A stretch of 64,000 nucleotides of DNA from Umezawaea endophytica. GTDB taxonomy: Bacteria > Actinomycetota > Actinomycetes > Mycobacteriales > Pseudonocardiaceae. The number at the start of each line of letters is the position of its first letter. The stretch's first letter is position 1. The DNA lies in contig NZ_JANYMP010000023.1 of NCBI RefSeq assembly GCF_025061645.1, forward strand, positions 111,098-175,097, read 5' to 3'. The translations under genes were made by a program, and so were the position numbers. The notes under the pieces are model-generated. The model was not told the DNA's origin. It was given only the letters and a program-made list of their open reading frames with translations, and made no database searches. Positions 20,715-30,951 of this stretch are shown here, in pieces.

Positions 20715-23700
20715 TCAGTTGACGACGTCGTCGACTGACGGCGATTCGGACCGCGAGAGGTTGATGCCGAGGTTGGCGGCAGCCCTCTCCAGGTCCTCGT
20801 CGTCGCCGTCGCGCATCTCGATCGCGGCGCCGTCCGAAGACAGCACCTCGACGTTGAGGCACAACGACTGGAGCTCCTTGAGCAGCACCTTGAAGGATTC
20901 CGGGATACCCGGCTCCGGGATGTTCTCGCCCTTGACGATGGCCTCGTAGACCTTCACGCGGCCGAGCACGTCGTCGGACTTGATGGTGAGGAGTTCCTGG
21001 AGCGTGTACGCGGCGCCGTACGCCTGCATCGCCCAGCACTCCATCTCACCGAAGCGCTGGCCACCGAACTGCGCCTTACCACCCAGCGGCTGCTGCGTGA
21101 TCATCGAGTACGGGCCGGTGGAGCGCGCGTGGATCTTGTCGTCCACCAGGTGCAGCAGCTTCAGGATGTACATGTAGCCGACCGACACGGGGTGCGGGTA
21201 CGGCTCGCCGGAGCGACCGTCGAAGAGCTGCGCCTTGCCGTTCTGCTTGACCATCCGCTCACCGTCGCGGTTCGGGATGGTCGAGCCGAGCAGCCCGGTG
21301 ATCTCCTCTTCCTGCGCGCCGTCGAACACCGGCGTGGCCGTGTTCGTGTTCGGCTCCACGTGGTAGAGGTCCTCGGGCAGGTTCTTCGCCCAGTCGGCCT
21401 CGCCGTCGATGCTCCAGCCCTGCTTGGCGATCCACCCGAGGTGGGTCTCCAGAACCTGGCCGATGTTCATACGACGCGGCACGCCGTGGGTGTTCAGGAC
21501 GATGTCGACCGGCGTCCCGTCCTCCAGGAACGGCATGTCCTCCGCGGGGAGGATCTTGCCGATGACGCCCTTGTTGCCGTGGCGCCCGGCGAGCTTGTCG
21601 CCGTCCTGGATCTTGCGCTTCTGCGCGACGTACACGCGGACGAGCTCGTTCACGCCCGGAGGCAGCTCGTCGTCGTCCTCGCGGCTGAACACGCGGATGC
21701 CGATGACCTTGCCGTACTCGCCGTGCGGCACCTTCAGCGACGTGTCGCGCACCTCGCGCGCCTTCTCGCCGAAGATCGCGCGGAGCAGGCGCTCCTCCGG
21801 GGTCAGCTCGGTCTCGCCCTTGGGCGTGACCTTGCCGACCAGGATGTCACCGGGCTGGACCTCGGCACCGATGCGGATGATGCCGCGCTCGTCGAGGTCC
21901 GCGAGGACCTCCTCGGAGACGTTCGGGATGTCCCGCGTGATCTCCTCGGCACCGAGCTTGGTGTCGCGGGCGTCGATCTCGTGCTCTTCGATGTGGATCG
22001 AGGTGAGCACGTCGTCCTGCACGAGGCGCTGCGACAGGATGATCGCGTCCTCGTAGTTGTGGCCTTCCCACGGCATGATCGCCACGAGCAGGTTCTTGCC
22101 GAGGGCCATCTCGCCGTTCTCGGTGCAGGGGCCGTCCGCGAGGACCTGGCCCTGCTCCACGCGGTCACCCTCGTGGACGATCGGCTTCTGGTTGATGCAG
22201 GTGCCCTGGTTCGACCGGCGGAACTTGTGCATCCCGTAGGTCTGGCGGGAACCGTCGTCGGCCATCACCGTGACGTAGTCGGCGGAGATCTCCTCGACGA
22301 CGCCGGTCTTCTTGGCGACGACGACCTCGCCCGCGTCGACCGCGGCGCGCAGCTCCATGCCGGTGCCGACCAGCGGCGCCTCGCTGCGGAGCAGCGGGAC
22401 GGCCTGGCGCTGCATGTTCGCGCCCATCAGGGCGCGGTTCGCGTCGTCGTGCTCGAGGAACGGGATCATCGCGGTCGCGGCCGACACCATCTGCCGCGGC
22501 GAGACGTCCATGTAGTCGACGTCCTCGGGCAGGATCAGCTCGACCTCGCCGCCCTTCTTGCGGACGAGGACGCGCTCCTCGATGAAGTTGCCGTCGAGGT
22601 CGATCTGGGCGTTCGCCTGCGCCTTGACGTACCGGTCCTCCTCGTCGGCCGTCAGGTAGTCGATCTGGTCGGTGACCCGACCGTCGACGACCTTGCGGTA
22701 CGGCGTCTCGATGAAGCCGAACGGGTTGACCCGCCCGTAGGAGGACAGCGAGCCGATCAGGCCGATGTTCGGGCCTTCCGGCGTCTCGATCGGGCACATG
22801 CGGCCGTAGTGCGACGGGTGGACGTCCCGGACCTCCATGCCCGCGCGCTCACGGGACAGACCACCCGGACCCAGCGCCGACAGGCGGCGCTTGTGGGTCA
22901 GGCCCGCGAGCGGGTTGGTCTGGTCCATGAACTGCGAGAGCTGGGAGGTCCCGAAGAACTCCTTGATCGCGGCCACGACGGGACGGATGTTGATCAGGGT
23001 CTGGGGCGTGATCGCCTCGACGTCCTGGGTCGTCATCCGCTCGCGGACCACGCGCTCCATGCGGGACAGGCCCACGCGGATCTGGTTCTGGATCAGCTCG
23101 CCGACCGTGCGCAGGCGACGGTTGCCGAAGTGGTCGATGTCGTCGACCTCGACGGGCACCTCGGTCTCGCCGGGCTGCATGGTCGTCTCGCCGGCGTGCA
23201 GGCGCACGAGGTACTCGATCGTCGTGACGACGTCGTCCTCGGTGAGCACACCGGTGCTGATCGGGCTGGCCAGGCCCAGCTTCTTGTTGACCTTGTACCG
23301 GCCGACCTTGGCGAGGTCGTAGCGCTTCTCCTTGAAGAACAGGTTCTCCAGAAGGGCCTGCGCGCTCTCCTTGGTGGGGGGCTCGCCGGGGCGCAGCTTC
23401 CGGTAGATGTCGAGCAGTGCCTCGTCGGTGCCCGCGGTGTGGTCCTTCTCAAGCGTCGTGAGGAGGGTCTCGCTGAACGAGAAGCGCTCACGGATCTGCT
23501 CGGTGGACCAGCCCAGCGCCTTCAGCAGCACGGTGACCGGCTGGCGGCGCTTGCGGTCGATGCGCACACCGACGGTGTCGCGCTTGTCCACGTCGAACTC
23601 CAGCCAAGCACCCCGCGAGGGGATGATCTTGACGCTGAAGACGTCCTTGTCCGTCGTCTTGTCGACGTTCGTGTCGAAGTAGACGCCGGGCGATCGGACG

Positions 23701-24197
23701 AGCTGGGAAACCACGACCCGCTCGGTGCCGTTGATGATGAACGTGCCCTTGTCGGTCATCATCGGGAAGTCACCCATGAACACCGTCTGGCTCTTGATCT
23801 CGCCAGTGGTGTGGTTGGTGAACTCCGCCGTGACGAACAACGGGGCGGCGTACGTCATGTCCTTGTCCTTGCACTCCTCGGTCGAGGCCTTGACCTCGTC
23901 GAAGCGCGGGTCGGAGAAGGAGAGGGACATCGAGCCCGAGAAGTCTTCGATCGGCGAGATCTCGTTGAGGACCTCTTCGAGGCCGCCCGTCGGCGCCTCG
24001 TCACCGGCGTCGATGCGGCGCTGGAACCACGCCTCATCACCGGTGAGCCATTCGAAGGACTGAATCTGCAGGTCAAGCAGGTTGGGCGTCTTGAGCGGTT
24101 CGTGGATCTTCGCAAATGAGACCCGCTTGGGCGCTCCAGGGATCCCCGACGTGGAGTTGGTCGCAGCAGTGGCCTTGGTCGCGCGAGAGATCGCCAA
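20715..24197 (-). CDS. rpoB: RNA polymerase beta subunit
   Basis: 1160 aa, beta subunit. The start is TTG at 24197 behind GGAAGGACG, as in M. tuberculosis rpoB, and the N-terminus reads [13 protein letters not shown]. The rifampicin pocket is [20 protein letters not shown] followed by [12 protein letters not shown]; the Asp, His and Ser positions that most often mutate to rifampicin resistance are wild type. RPYETPEGPN-type and [11 protein letters not shown] motifs are present, as is the C-terminal [15 protein letters not shown]. Two candidate promoters lie upstream. Confidence 0.98.
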   Translation of the reverse strand: MAISRATKATAATNSTSGIPGAPKRVSFAKIHEPLKTPNLLDLQIQSFEWLTGDEAWFQRRIDAGDEAPTGGLEEVLNEISPIEDFSGSMSLSFSDPRFDEVKASTEECKDKDMTYAAPLFVTAEFTNHTTGEIKSQTVFMGDFPMMTDKGTFIINGTERVVVSQLVRSPGVYFDTNVDKTTDKDVFSVKIIPSRGAWLEFDVDKRDTVGVRIDRKRRQPVTVLLKALGWSTEQIRERFSFSETLLTTLEKDHTAGTDEALLDIYRKLRPGEPPTKESAQALLENLFFKEKRYDLAKVGRYKVNKKLGLASPISTGVLTEDDVVTTIEYLVRLHAGETTMQPGETEVPVEVDDIDHFGNRRLRTVGELIQNQIRVGLSRMERVVRERMTTQDVEAITPQTLINIRPVVAAIKEFFGTSQLSQFMDQTNPLAGLTHKRRLSALGPGGLSRERAGMEVRDVHPSHYGRMCPIETPEGPNIGLIGSLSSYGRVNPFGFIETPYRKVVDGRVTDQIDYLTADEEDRYVKAQANAQIDLDGNFIEERVLVRKKGGEVELILPEDVDYMDVSPRQMVSAATAMIPFLEHDDANRALMGANMQRQAVPLLRSEAPLVGTGMELRAAVDAGEVVVAKKTGVVEEISADYVTVMADDGSRQTYGMHKFRRSNQGTCINQKPIVHEGDRVEQGQVLADGPCTENGEMALGKNLLVAIMPWEGHNYEDAIILSQRLVQDDVLTSIHIEEHEIDARDTKLGAEEITRDIPNVSEEVLADLDERGIIRIGAEVQPGDILVGKVTPKGETELTPEERLLRAIFGEKAREVRDTSLKVPHGEYGKVIGIRVFSREDDDELPPGVNELVRVYVAQKRKIQDGDKLAGRHGNKGVIGKILPAEDMPFLEDGTPVDIVLNTHGVPRRMNIGQVLETHLGWIAKQGWSIDGEADWAKNLPEDLYHVEPNTNTATPVFDGAQEEEITGLLGSTIPNRDGERMVKQNGKAQLFDGRSGEPYPHPVSVGYMYILKLLHLVDDKIHARSTGPYSMITQQPLGGKAQFGGQRFGEMECWAMQAYGAAYTLQELLTIKSDDVLGRVKVYEAIVKGENIPEPGIPESFKVLLKELQSLCLNVEVLSSDGAAIEMRDGDDEDLERAAANLGINLSRSESPSVDDVVN

Positions 24198-24224
24198 GAT
24201 GCGTCCTTCCAGGGACTAATTAGC

Positions 24225-24254
24225 TGGCTAGCAGCGGACTAGCACGGCTGTCAA
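24225..24254 (-). promoter_or_regulatory. Candidate rpoB promoter P2 (proximal)
   Basis: Minus strand TTGACA (24254-24249), 18 bp, TAGCCA (24230-24225). The -35 is a perfect consensus but the -10 is weak at its last base. It would give a leader of about 20 nt. Confidence 0.4.
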
Positions 24255-24356
24255 GGGTGCGGCGCCGCCGTGCGCATCCTGGTCTCGACAGGCTTCCTCC
24301 CGGCGAGGAGGGGCCCAACAAGGGGGCAAAACGGGATGAGGGCAGCGCAAAGGAGC

Positions 24357-24385
24357 AGTCTAGCCACACACACGGCGACTGTCGA
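24357..24385 (-). promoter_or_regulatory. Candidate rpoB promoter P1 (distal)
   Basis: Minus strand TCGACA (24385-24380), 17 bp, TAGACT (24362-24357). Good spacing and a good -10. It is about 160 nt upstream of the TTG start. The rest of 24386-24707 shows no gene I can support. Confidence 0.5.
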
Positions 24386-24707
24386 GAGGCACCTGGAAGG
24401 ACCTTTCTCGTGTTCGGAAACAGAGTGACCCTGCCTGCGCCCACAGTCAAGATGCCACGCCCCGATCACTCCGGTGGCGCAAGCCATGTTTACCGGAAGT
24501 AACCTCTTTGACCAGCACAAACACGAGCGGAGCAGCGTCAGTGATCAACAACGCTGTCCGGAACAGCCCCACCGGACCGGGTACACCATGGACAGAAACT
24601 TGCCCAAAAGTGTGGCCGGAGTCACGCGTTCAGGGGCTTGAAGTGGATCTTCTTCGTCTCTGTGAACGGTTGCAGGGCCCTTGTAGCCTGATCCACTGAT
24701 AGGACGT

Positions 24708-25868
24708 CTACCCCGCGCACTTGGCCATCTCGGTCGACTGGTCGCCCGTCTGGCCGAACATCTCCATGTTGTCGACCTTCCAGCGCCCGTCCGAGCGCTG
24801 GGCGCCGACGCGCATCATCGCGATGCCCCCGCCGGTCTGGTTGTCGGTCGTGCGGGTGGTGACCTGGTCGATGAACAGCAGGACGGTGGCGCGGTCGCCT
24901 TCGAGCGACGTGACGCCGCTGCTCACGACCCTGACCGTGACCACGAGCTTCTGCTCGGGAGCGAGGGTCCGGACCGGGCCGAAGATCGCGTTGTACTGGC
25001 ACTTCGCCTTGCCGACCAGCAGCTCGTTCGCCGCCCGCTCGGTGGCGGTGACGTCGGCGAAGTTGTAGGAGAAGGCCTTCTCCACCGCCTCGCGGGCCTG
25101 CCCGCTGACCTCGGTGGTGGCACCGGTGTCGACCAGCGCCTGGTTGAGCCGGACGTCCCGGTTCCGGGTCTGGAACCAGAGGCCCAGGCCGCCGAGGACC
25201 GCGGCGACCAGCACCAGGACCAGCGGGAGGAGCAGCGGGGACCGGGTCCGGCCCGCCTCTGCGGCGGCCTCGGACTCCTCGTCGGCGGCGTCCGCCGCGT
25301 CCGACTCGGCGTCGGCGTCGACGTCGGTGGTGGTGGCGGCGGGCGTGGCGGTCTTCCTGGGCGCGGGTGACGGGACCCTGGTCGAGGTGCGCTTGCGGCC
25401 GGTCGGCTTGGGAGCGGCCTCGGCACCGGTGTCGGACGTGCCGTCGAGGTCGGCCGGGGTGCCAGGGTCGGCCAGGGTGTCGGATGTGCCGTCGAGGTCG
25501 GCCGGGGTGCCAGGGTCGGCCAGGGGGTCGGACGTGCCGTCGGGGTCGGCCGGGGCGGCGGTCCTGGGCTCGGTGGGGTCCGCGGTGTCGGGTTCGGCCG
25601 GGGTGGGCTCGGCGAGGTCCGCGGTCTCGGGGTCGGCCGTCGGCTCGGGAGCGGCGGTGACGGCGGTCGCGTCCGGGGTCGTGACCTGCGCGGACTCCTC
25701 GACCGCCCGCGCTTCGGCGGTGGTGTTCGCGGGGGCTTGGCGGTCGGCTCGCTCCCCCGGCGTCGGCTCGGAGGTCGGCGGGCGGTGCAGGCCCGCGACC
25801 TTCGGGCGGTGCGCGGGCGTCGACGGGACCGGGCGGCGGCGGGGCGGCGGGGGCACTGGGGAGTCCAA
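24708..25868 (-). CDS. Mce-associated membrane protein, Asp/Pro/Ala-rich
   Basis: About 386 aa, last gene of the mce operon. The N-terminal half is a long, low-complexity cytoplasmic region rich in Pro, Thr, Asp and Ala, including two near-identical copies of DLDGTSDTLADPGTPA-type repeats. One transmembrane helix follows (PLLLPLVLVLVAAVLGGLGL), then an extracytoplasmic domain resembling Mce-associated (Mas) proteins, ending AKCAG. Mas proteins accompany Mce transporters and are thought to stabilise them. Start unsure: TTG 25868 abuts the upstream stop; TTG 25919 and GTG 25856 are alternatives. Confidence 0.75.
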   Translation of the reverse strand: MDSPVPPPPRRRPVPSTPAHRPKVAGLHRPPTSEPTPGERADRQAPANTTAEARAVEESAQVTTPDATAVTAAPEPTADPETADLAEPTPAEPDTADPTEPRTAAPADPDGTSDPLADPGTPADLDGTSDTLADPGTPADLDGTSDTGAEAAPKPTGRKRTSTRVPSPAPRKTATPAATTTDVDADAESDAADAADEESEAAAEAGRTRSPLLLPLVLVLVAAVLGGLGLWFQTRNRDVRLNQALVDTGATTEVSGQAREAVEKAFSYNFADVTATERAANELLVGKAKCQYNAIFGPVRTLAPEQKLVVTVRVVSSGVTSLEGDRATVLLFIDQVTTRTTDNQTGGGIAMMRVGAQRSDGRWKVDNMEMFGQTGDQSTEMAKCAG

Positions 25869-25873
25869 TCTGA

Positions 25874-26392
25874 TCAGGCGCCGCCGGCCGCGACGGGGCC
25901 GAGCGCGCTGAGCTTCCAACCGGCGTCCGTGCGGGTCAGGTCCGTCTGGTAGCGGTTGACCTTCTTGACCGACTGGCCGCCGTCGGGGGTCACGGTGGTC
26001 TCGACGACGGCGATCAGGTGGGCCTGGCCCGCGCGGTCGTCGAGTTCGGTGACCGCGGCGTCGAGCACCCGGCTGGTGGTGACCGTCTTGGCGTCCTGGA
26101 TCTGCTTCTTCCGCGTGTCCTTGCCGCTCTCGATCTCCTGGTGCAGGTCGCCGGTGGAGGAGTCCGTCCAGCGGGCCAGGTCCTCGTCGACCTTGCGGTA
26201 GTCGAGGGTGGTGAAGTTCGCGATGCCCACCTGGCCGACGCGCAGCACCTCGTCGCGCTCCCGCGCGTACTCGACGCCGTCGCCGGTCGACCCGCTCAGC
26301 CAGGACACCCCGGCCCAGGCCGCGTAGCCCGCGGCGAGCACCACGAGCACCGCGCTCAGCGGCAGCGCCCAGCGGCGGATTCCGGTGGTCAT
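25874..26392 (-). CDS. Mce-associated membrane protein
   Basis: 172 aa. One N-terminal transmembrane helix (LPLSAVLVVLAAGYAAWAG) and an extracytoplasmic SnoaL/NTF2-like domain, the usual Mas layout: VEYARERDEVLRVG, NFTTLDYRKVDEDLARW, DSSTGDLHQEI and TDAGWKLSAL near the end. It lies 8 nt after mceF and before the second Mas gene, the order typical of actinobacterial mce operons. ATG at 26392. Confidence 0.82.
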   Translation of the reverse strand: MTTGIRRWALPLSAVLVVLAAGYAAWAGVSWLSGSTGDGVEYARERDEVLRVGQVGIANFTTLDYRKVDEDLARWTDSSTGDLHQEIESGKDTRKKQIQDAKTVTTSRVLDAAVTELDDRAGQAHLIAVVETTVTPDGGQSVKKVNRYQTDLTRTDAGWKLSALGPVAAGGA

Positions 26393-26400
26393 GCGTCCTC

Positions 26401-27627
26401 CTAGCCCGGCAGGCCGAGCAACTGGCCGAGGCTGGTCAGCACGGGCGCGGCGGCGGCCGCGGTCCCGGTCTGCTCCTGCCCCGGCTGCGTGGTCACGCCG
26501 CCTTGGGGAGTGGTCGGTTGGCCACCGTACGGGGCGTTCTGGGCTCCGCGCACGGTGGTGGCGCTGCCCCGTGCCAGCGCGCAGTACGCCTGGGTGTTCA
26601 ACGCGACCGGTGTGGTGTCGGTGCCCTGCCTGATCGGCGTGCCCTCGTAGCCCGCGGTGCACGGCGCGGGGTCGAACACGTTGATCGCGAGGCCGAAGTG
26701 GGCGGTGCCGTCGCCGGGCGCGACGGTGAACCCGCCGCCGACCACGACCGGGTAGGTGACGGCGATCTGCTCCAGGCCGTCCAGTCTGCTGACCAGGATG
26801 TTCGACGTGGTCAGCAGGTTCGCGACCACCACGCCGAGGTTGGGGCCGCTCTCCCGCAACAGCGCGGACACCTGGGCGGCGGCCTGCGGGCTCACGGCGA
26901 TCAGGTTCCGCAGGTCGCCGTCGGACTTCTTGAGCTGCTCGGCGAGCAGCCGCAGGTCTCCGCTGAACGACCTGATCGCGCTCCCCTGCTGGGCCTGGGT
27001 GGTCAGCACGGTCACCCCGTCCTGGAGCAGCGCCTTCGTCTGCGGCAGGTGGTCGGTCGCGGTCTGGGTGAACGACCGGGTGCTGTCCAGCAGGGCTTGC
27101 AGGTCGGGGCCGGTGCCGCTGAACGCGATGTCCAGCTCGTCCACGACGGTGCGCAGCGCGTCCGTCGGCACGGACTTGGCGAACGCGTCGAGGTTGGAGA
27201 GGAGGTCGTCGACCGGTGGCGGCGTCTTGGTGGCGCTGCGCGGGATGACCGCGCCCGCCTCCAGGTACGGCCCGCCGTCGCTCTTGGGGCGCAGGTCCAC
27301 GAACTGCTCGCCGACCGCGGACCGGTTCGCGACCACGGCGTTGAGGTCCGCCGGGACGCGGGGCGCGTCCGGGTCGATGTCCAGGTCGACCTCGACGCCG
27401 TCCGCGGCCAGCCGCAGCGCGCCGACCCGGCCGATCGCGACGCCCCGGTAGGTGACCTCGGCGTTGCTGAAGATGCCGCCGGAGTCGGCGAGCCTCATCG
27501 TCACGACGTAGCCGGACGAGCCGACCAGCCTGCCGAGCCCCACGTACTTCGCTCCGACGAAGCTGACGCCGACCAGCGCGATCACCAGGAACGCGCCGAT
27601 CTGGAGCTTGATCCTGCGGGGGATCAC
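26401..27627 (-). CDS. mceF: MceF substrate-binding subunit
   Basis: 408 aa, sixth Mce protein. One N-terminal membrane anchor (KLQIGAFLVIALVGVSFVGA), the MlaD/Mce domain at about residues 35-115 (VTYRGVAIGRVGALRL), a long helical region with repeated coiled-coil-like sequence, and a Pro/Gly/Gln-rich C-terminus. Six Mce proteins are thought to form a heterohexameric tunnel that carries lipid from the cell envelope to the YrbE permease. GTG start overlaps the mceE stop (GTGA) behind GGGAGGTGG. Confidence 0.88.
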   Translation of the reverse strand: MIPRRIKLQIGAFLVIALVGVSFVGAKYVGLGRLVGSSGYVVTMRLADSGGIFSNAEVTYRGVAIGRVGALRLAADGVEVDLDIDPDAPRVPADLNAVVANRSAVGEQFVDLRPKSDGGPYLEAGAVIPRSATKTPPPVDDLLSNLDAFAKSVPTDALRTVVDELDIAFSGTGPDLQALLDSTRSFTQTATDHLPQTKALLQDGVTVLTTQAQQGSAIRSFSGDLRLLAEQLKKSDGDLRNLIAVSPQAAAQVSALLRESGPNLGVVVANLLTTSNILVSRLDGLEQIAVTYPVVVGGGFTVAPGDGTAHFGLAINVFDPAPCTAGYEGTPIRQGTDTTPVALNTQAYCALARGSATTVRGAQNAPYGGQPTTPQGGVTTQPGQEQTGTAAAAAPVLTSLGQLLGLPG

Positions 27628-28775
27628 CGGCCACCTCCCAGCAGTCCGCCGAGCAGGTCGCCGAGACCGGTCCCCGTGCCGATGCCGGGCACGGGGAGGT
27701 TCGGCAGCGGCAGGGGCAGCGACGGGAGCGGCTTGCCGTCGAGGCCGGGGATGCCGGGCACCAGGCCCTGCCGGGACGAGCCCAGGTTGTCGACGATGTT
27801 GCCCAGGTCCAGGTCGATGTTCGCGTACAGGTTCGTGTAGTCGCCCTTGATGCCGTCGACCGCCGCGTCCGGGAACGGGTAGGTGAGGAGCAGCTCGAAC
27901 GCGTTCGGCAGGTTGGTGCCAGCCTCGGCGAGCTTCTGGAGCGTCGGCGTCAGCGCCTTCAGGTCGGCGACCAGGTCCTCCTTGCTCTTGTCGACCGTGT
28001 CGACGGCGACGCCGGACAGCTCGTCCAGCGCCTGGAGCAGCGTGACGAGCTGGGTGCGCTGGTCGGCGAGGACCTTCAGGCCCGGTTCGAGGGTGTCGAG
28101 CACTCCCCCGATCTGGTCGCGCTGGGCGTTGAGCGTGCCGCCGAGCCGGTTCACGCCGTCCAGGGCCCTGGTGATCTCGGCCTTGTGCCCGTCGAGCTGG
28201 GTGACCAGCGTGTCCAGGTTCGCCAGCAGCGACCGGATCTCCGGCTCGTTGCCCTCGGTGGCGGCGTTCAGCTCCTTGGCGATGTCCTGGAGCTGCGCCA
28301 CGCCACCCCCGTTGAGCAGCAGCGACAGGGCGCCGAAGACCTCTTCGACCTCGGGGTTGCGGTTGGTGCGGTCGATCGGGATGAGGGCGCCGTCGGACAG
28401 CCTGCCCTCCCCCTTGCCCTCGGCGGGTTTCGCCAGCTCGATGAACTTCTCGCCGAGCAGCGCGGACTGGCGGAGCTTCGCGACGGAGTTCGCGGGCAGC
28501 ACCACGTCGCCGTTCACGGCCACGGTGACCTCGGCGGTCCAGCCGTCCGGGGCGAGGTCGATCTTCTCCACCTTGCCGACGGCGACGTCGTCGACCTTCA
28601 CGCCCGCCTGCGGCACGAGGTCGAGGACGTCCTTGAACCGCACCGTCACCCGGTACGGGCGGTCGCCGAGGTCGGCGCCGCCGGGCAGCGGCATCGTGTA
28701 GACGCCGTCGAAGCCGCCGGACCCGCAGCCCGCGAGCAGCGCGGCGCAGGCCAGGACCGTGATCAGGGACCTCAC
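27624..28775 (-). CDS. mceE: MceE lipoprotein subunit (LprK-like)
   Basis: 383 aa. The N-terminus is a lipoprotein signal, RSLITVLACAALLAGCGSGG, with lipobox LAGC at about residues 14-17, the normal state for the fifth Mce protein of an operon. A Mce domain follows (VKVDDVAVGKVEKIDLAPDG; LLGEKFIELAKP), then a long helical stretch and a Pro/Leu/Gly-rich tail. GTG start overlaps the mceD stop. Membrane-attached on the outer face of the plasma membrane. Confidence 0.9.
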   Translation of the reverse strand: MRSLITVLACAALLAGCGSGGFDGVYTMPLPGGADLGDRPYRVTVRFKDVLDLVPQAGVKVDDVAVGKVEKIDLAPDGWTAEVTVAVNGDVVLPANSVAKLRQSALLGEKFIELAKPAEGKGEGRLSDGALIPIDRTNRNPEVEEVFGALSLLLNGGGVAQLQDIAKELNAATEGNEPEIRSLLANLDTLVTQLDGHKAEITRALDGVNRLGGTLNAQRDQIGGVLDTLEPGLKVLADQRTQLVTLLQALDELSGVAVDTVDKSKEDLVADLKALTPTLQKLAEAGTNLPNAFELLLTYPFPDAAVDGIKGDYTNLYANIDLDLGNIVDNLGSSRQGLVPGIPGLDGKPLPSLPLPLPNLPVPGIGTGTGLGDLLGGLLGGGR

Positions 28776-29941
28776 TGCGGCACACCTCCCAGAGGCAGCG
28801 GGAGCGGCAGCTTGCCCTGGCTGAGCGAGCCGAGCGCCTCGGCGGGCGTGGGCAGCGGCAGGGCTCCGGTCAGCACGGGTTCGAGCTGCGAGCACACCTG
28901 CGACAGCGCGAGCGGGACGCTGCCCGGCTCGACCTGCTGGATCAGCTTGCAGACGAGCACGATCGGCGGCTGGTTCAGCTCGTTGATGTCGGCCCTGGTG
29001 TCGAGGGTCCCCGACGCGGCGTTGTAGGAGTTCTGGAGGTTGCCGAGCGCCAGCGGGGCGACGTCCAGGGTCTCGGCGAGCGCCGCGCGCTGCTTCACCA
29101 GGACGCCGGTGATCGACGCCAGCTTGTCCACGTTGGACTTGAGCACGGCCCGGTTGTCCTTGATGAACCCCTGCACCTGGCCGAGCGCGGTGGCCAGCTC
29201 GGTCAGCGCCGCCCCGAGGTTCTCCCGCTCGTCGGCGAGGAACCCGGCCACCTCCGCGAGCTGGACGTTGAAGTCGCGGACCTGGCTGTCGTTGGCCGCC
29301 AGCATGGCGGTGAAGCTCGACAGGTTGTCGACGGTGGCGAACAGGTCCTCCTTCGAGCCGGAGAGGGTCCTGGTGGCGTCGCCGAGGTTCTTGATGGTGT
29401 CGTTGAGGGCCTGGCCGTTGCCGTCGAGGTTCTTCGCGGCGCTGGTCAGCAGGTCCGACAGGGCGCCGTCCCGGTTGGCGCCGTTCGGGCCGAGCGCCGT
29501 GGTGAGCTTGTCCAGGCTCGCGTACAGCTCGTCCAGCTCGACGGGGGTCGCGGTGCGCTCGCGCGGGATCACGGCGTTGTCGCCCATCGTGGGCCCGGCG
29601 GTGTAGGCCGGGGCGAGCTGCACGTAGCGGTCGCTGACGACGCTCGGCGCGACGACGACGGCCTGCGCGTCGGCGGGCACCTCCACGTCGCGGTCCAGCG
29701 TCATGACGACCCGCACGAGCTTGCCCTCCGGCGTGACGTCGTCGATGGAGCCGACCTTCACGCCGAGCACCCGGACGTCCGAGCCGGGGTAGAGCCCGAC
29801 CGCGGCGCCGAACAGCGCGGTGACCTTCCGCTCGTTCACGCCGGAGAAGGTCCACCACAGCGCCGCCGTCACGACCAGCACCAGCGCGCACGCCATCGCC
29901 AGCGCTCGACCGAGGTCGCGGCCCGCTTTCGTGGTCGCCAC
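28772..29941 (-). CDS. mceD: MceD substrate-binding subunit
   Basis: 389 aa. An N-terminal helix (ALAMACALVLVVTAALWW) anchors a Mce domain (about residues 38-115; VRVLGVKVGSIDDVTPEGKL, VVSDRYVQLAP), followed by the extended helical domain. The C-terminus has paired Cys (VLVCKLIQQ, ALSQVCSQL) and a Pro/Leu tail. TAGTG overlap with mceC. Assigned D from order. Confidence 0.88.
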   Translation of the reverse strand: MATTKAGRDLGRALAMACALVLVVTAALWWTFSGVNERKVTALFGAAVGLYPGSDVRVLGVKVGSIDDVTPEGKLVRVVMTLDRDVEVPADAQAVVVAPSVVSDRYVQLAPAYTAGPTMGDNAVIPRERTATPVELDELYASLDKLTTALGPNGANRDGALSDLLTSAAKNLDGNGQALNDTIKNLGDATRTLSGSKEDLFATVDNLSSFTAMLAANDSQVRDFNVQLAEVAGFLADERENLGAALTELATALGQVQGFIKDNRAVLKSNVDKLASITGVLVKQRAALAETLDVAPLALGNLQNSYNAASGTLDTRADINELNQPPIVLVCKLIQQVEPGSVPLALSQVCSQLEPVLTGALPLPTPAEALGSLSQGKLPLPLPLGGVPQ

Positions 29942-30951
29942 TACTTCCCCCTCTGCACGCCGGGGGGCAGGCAGCCCTCCTCGTTGAACCCGACCACGCC
30001 GAGGTTCACCGAGGGGGGCAGCAGGCCGCAGATGTACACGTCGAACCAGCGCCCGTTGCCCAGGGTGTTCGCGAACACCCGGTAGAACGGGGCCATCAGT
30101 GCGATGCCCTTGTCGAGGCTGTCCTGGTTGCGCTGCAACATGGTGGTGACCCGTTCGAGCTGCTCCAGCGCGGGCCGGAGCTGCGCGCCGTTGTCCGCCA
30201 CCAGCCCGGTCAGCTCGGTCGACAGGTCGCGGGTCCCCTTGAGCAGCAACGAGATGGCGTCCTTGCGCTTGCGCAGTTCGCCCAGCAGCAGGTTGCCGTC
30301 GGACAGCAGCTTCTCGAACTGCTCGTTGCGGTCGGACAGGGTCTTGGTGATGGCCCTGGTGTTCCCGAGCAGCTTCGCGAGCTGCTCGTCGCGCGAGGAG
30401 ATCGTCTTCGACAGCGCGGACAGGCCGTCCAGCGCGCCGCGCACGCTGTCCGACGAGCCCTCGAACGTCTGGGAGAGCACGTCGAAGCTGTCGGCGAGCT
30501 GCTTGGTGTCGACCTGCCCGACCGTGGTCGCGAGGCCGTTGAACGCCTCCTGCACGTCGTACGGGGCGAGGGTGCGGTTCCTCGGGATCGGGTCGCCGGG
30601 ATCGAGCGGCAGCGACCCCTGCGGGTCCAGCGCCACGAACTTCTGGCCCAGCAGCGTCTTGATCCGGATGGTCGCGGTGGTGCGGTCGCCGACCCAGGCG
30701 TCCTTCACCTTGAACGACACCCGCACGACGTCGCGGTCCAGCTCGACCTTGGTGACCTTGCCGACCTTCACGCCCGCGACCCGGACCTCGTTGCCGGACA
30801 CCAGGCCCGCGGCCTCGCTGAACTCGGCGGAGTACGTGGTGCCGCCGCCGATGATCGGCAGGTCGTCGGAGTAGAACGCGGCGACCAGCAGCAGCCCGAT
30901 CAGCGTGAGGCTGACGGCGCCGATGGTGATCGGGTTCCGTTCGGGCTTCAT
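29941..30951 (-). CDS. mceC: MceC substrate-binding subunit
   Basis: 336 aa. N-terminal anchor NPITIGAVSLTLIGLLLVAA, Mce domain (FSEAAGLVSGNEVRVAGVKV, TLLGQKFVALDP), then a helical domain and a Cys-containing end (WFDVYICGLLPP, EEGCLPPG). The ATG at 30951 overlaps the mceB stop (ATGA) and fits the family better than the 37-codon upstream extension inside mceB. Confidence 0.9.
   Translation of the reverse strand: MKPERNPITIGAVSLTLIGLLLVAAFYSDDLPIIGGGTTYSAEFSEAAGLVSGNEVRVAGVKVGKVTKVELDRDVVRVSFKVKDAWVGDRTTATIRIKTLLGQKFVALDPQGSLPLDPGDPIPRNRTLAPYDVQEAFNGLATTVGQVDTKQLADSFDVLSQTFEGSSDSVRGALDGLSALSKTISSRDEQLAKLLGNTRAITKTLSDRNEQFEKLLSDGNLLLGELRKRKDAISLLLKGTRDLSTELTGLVADNGAQLRPALEQLERVTTMLQRNQDSLDKGIALMAPFYRVFANTLGNGRWFDVYICGLLPPSVNLGVVGFNEEGCLPPGVQRGK

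Noticed and set aside
20715..24197. A second, rifampicin-resistant rpoB type
   Set aside because: The pocket residues Asp, His and Ser are the sensitive forms, and only this rpoB is in the window.
24622..24707. Short frame ending KKIHFKPLNA downstream of the last mce gene
   Set aside because: The only readable portion overlaps the Mas gene in another frame and no start or ribosome-binding site is evident.
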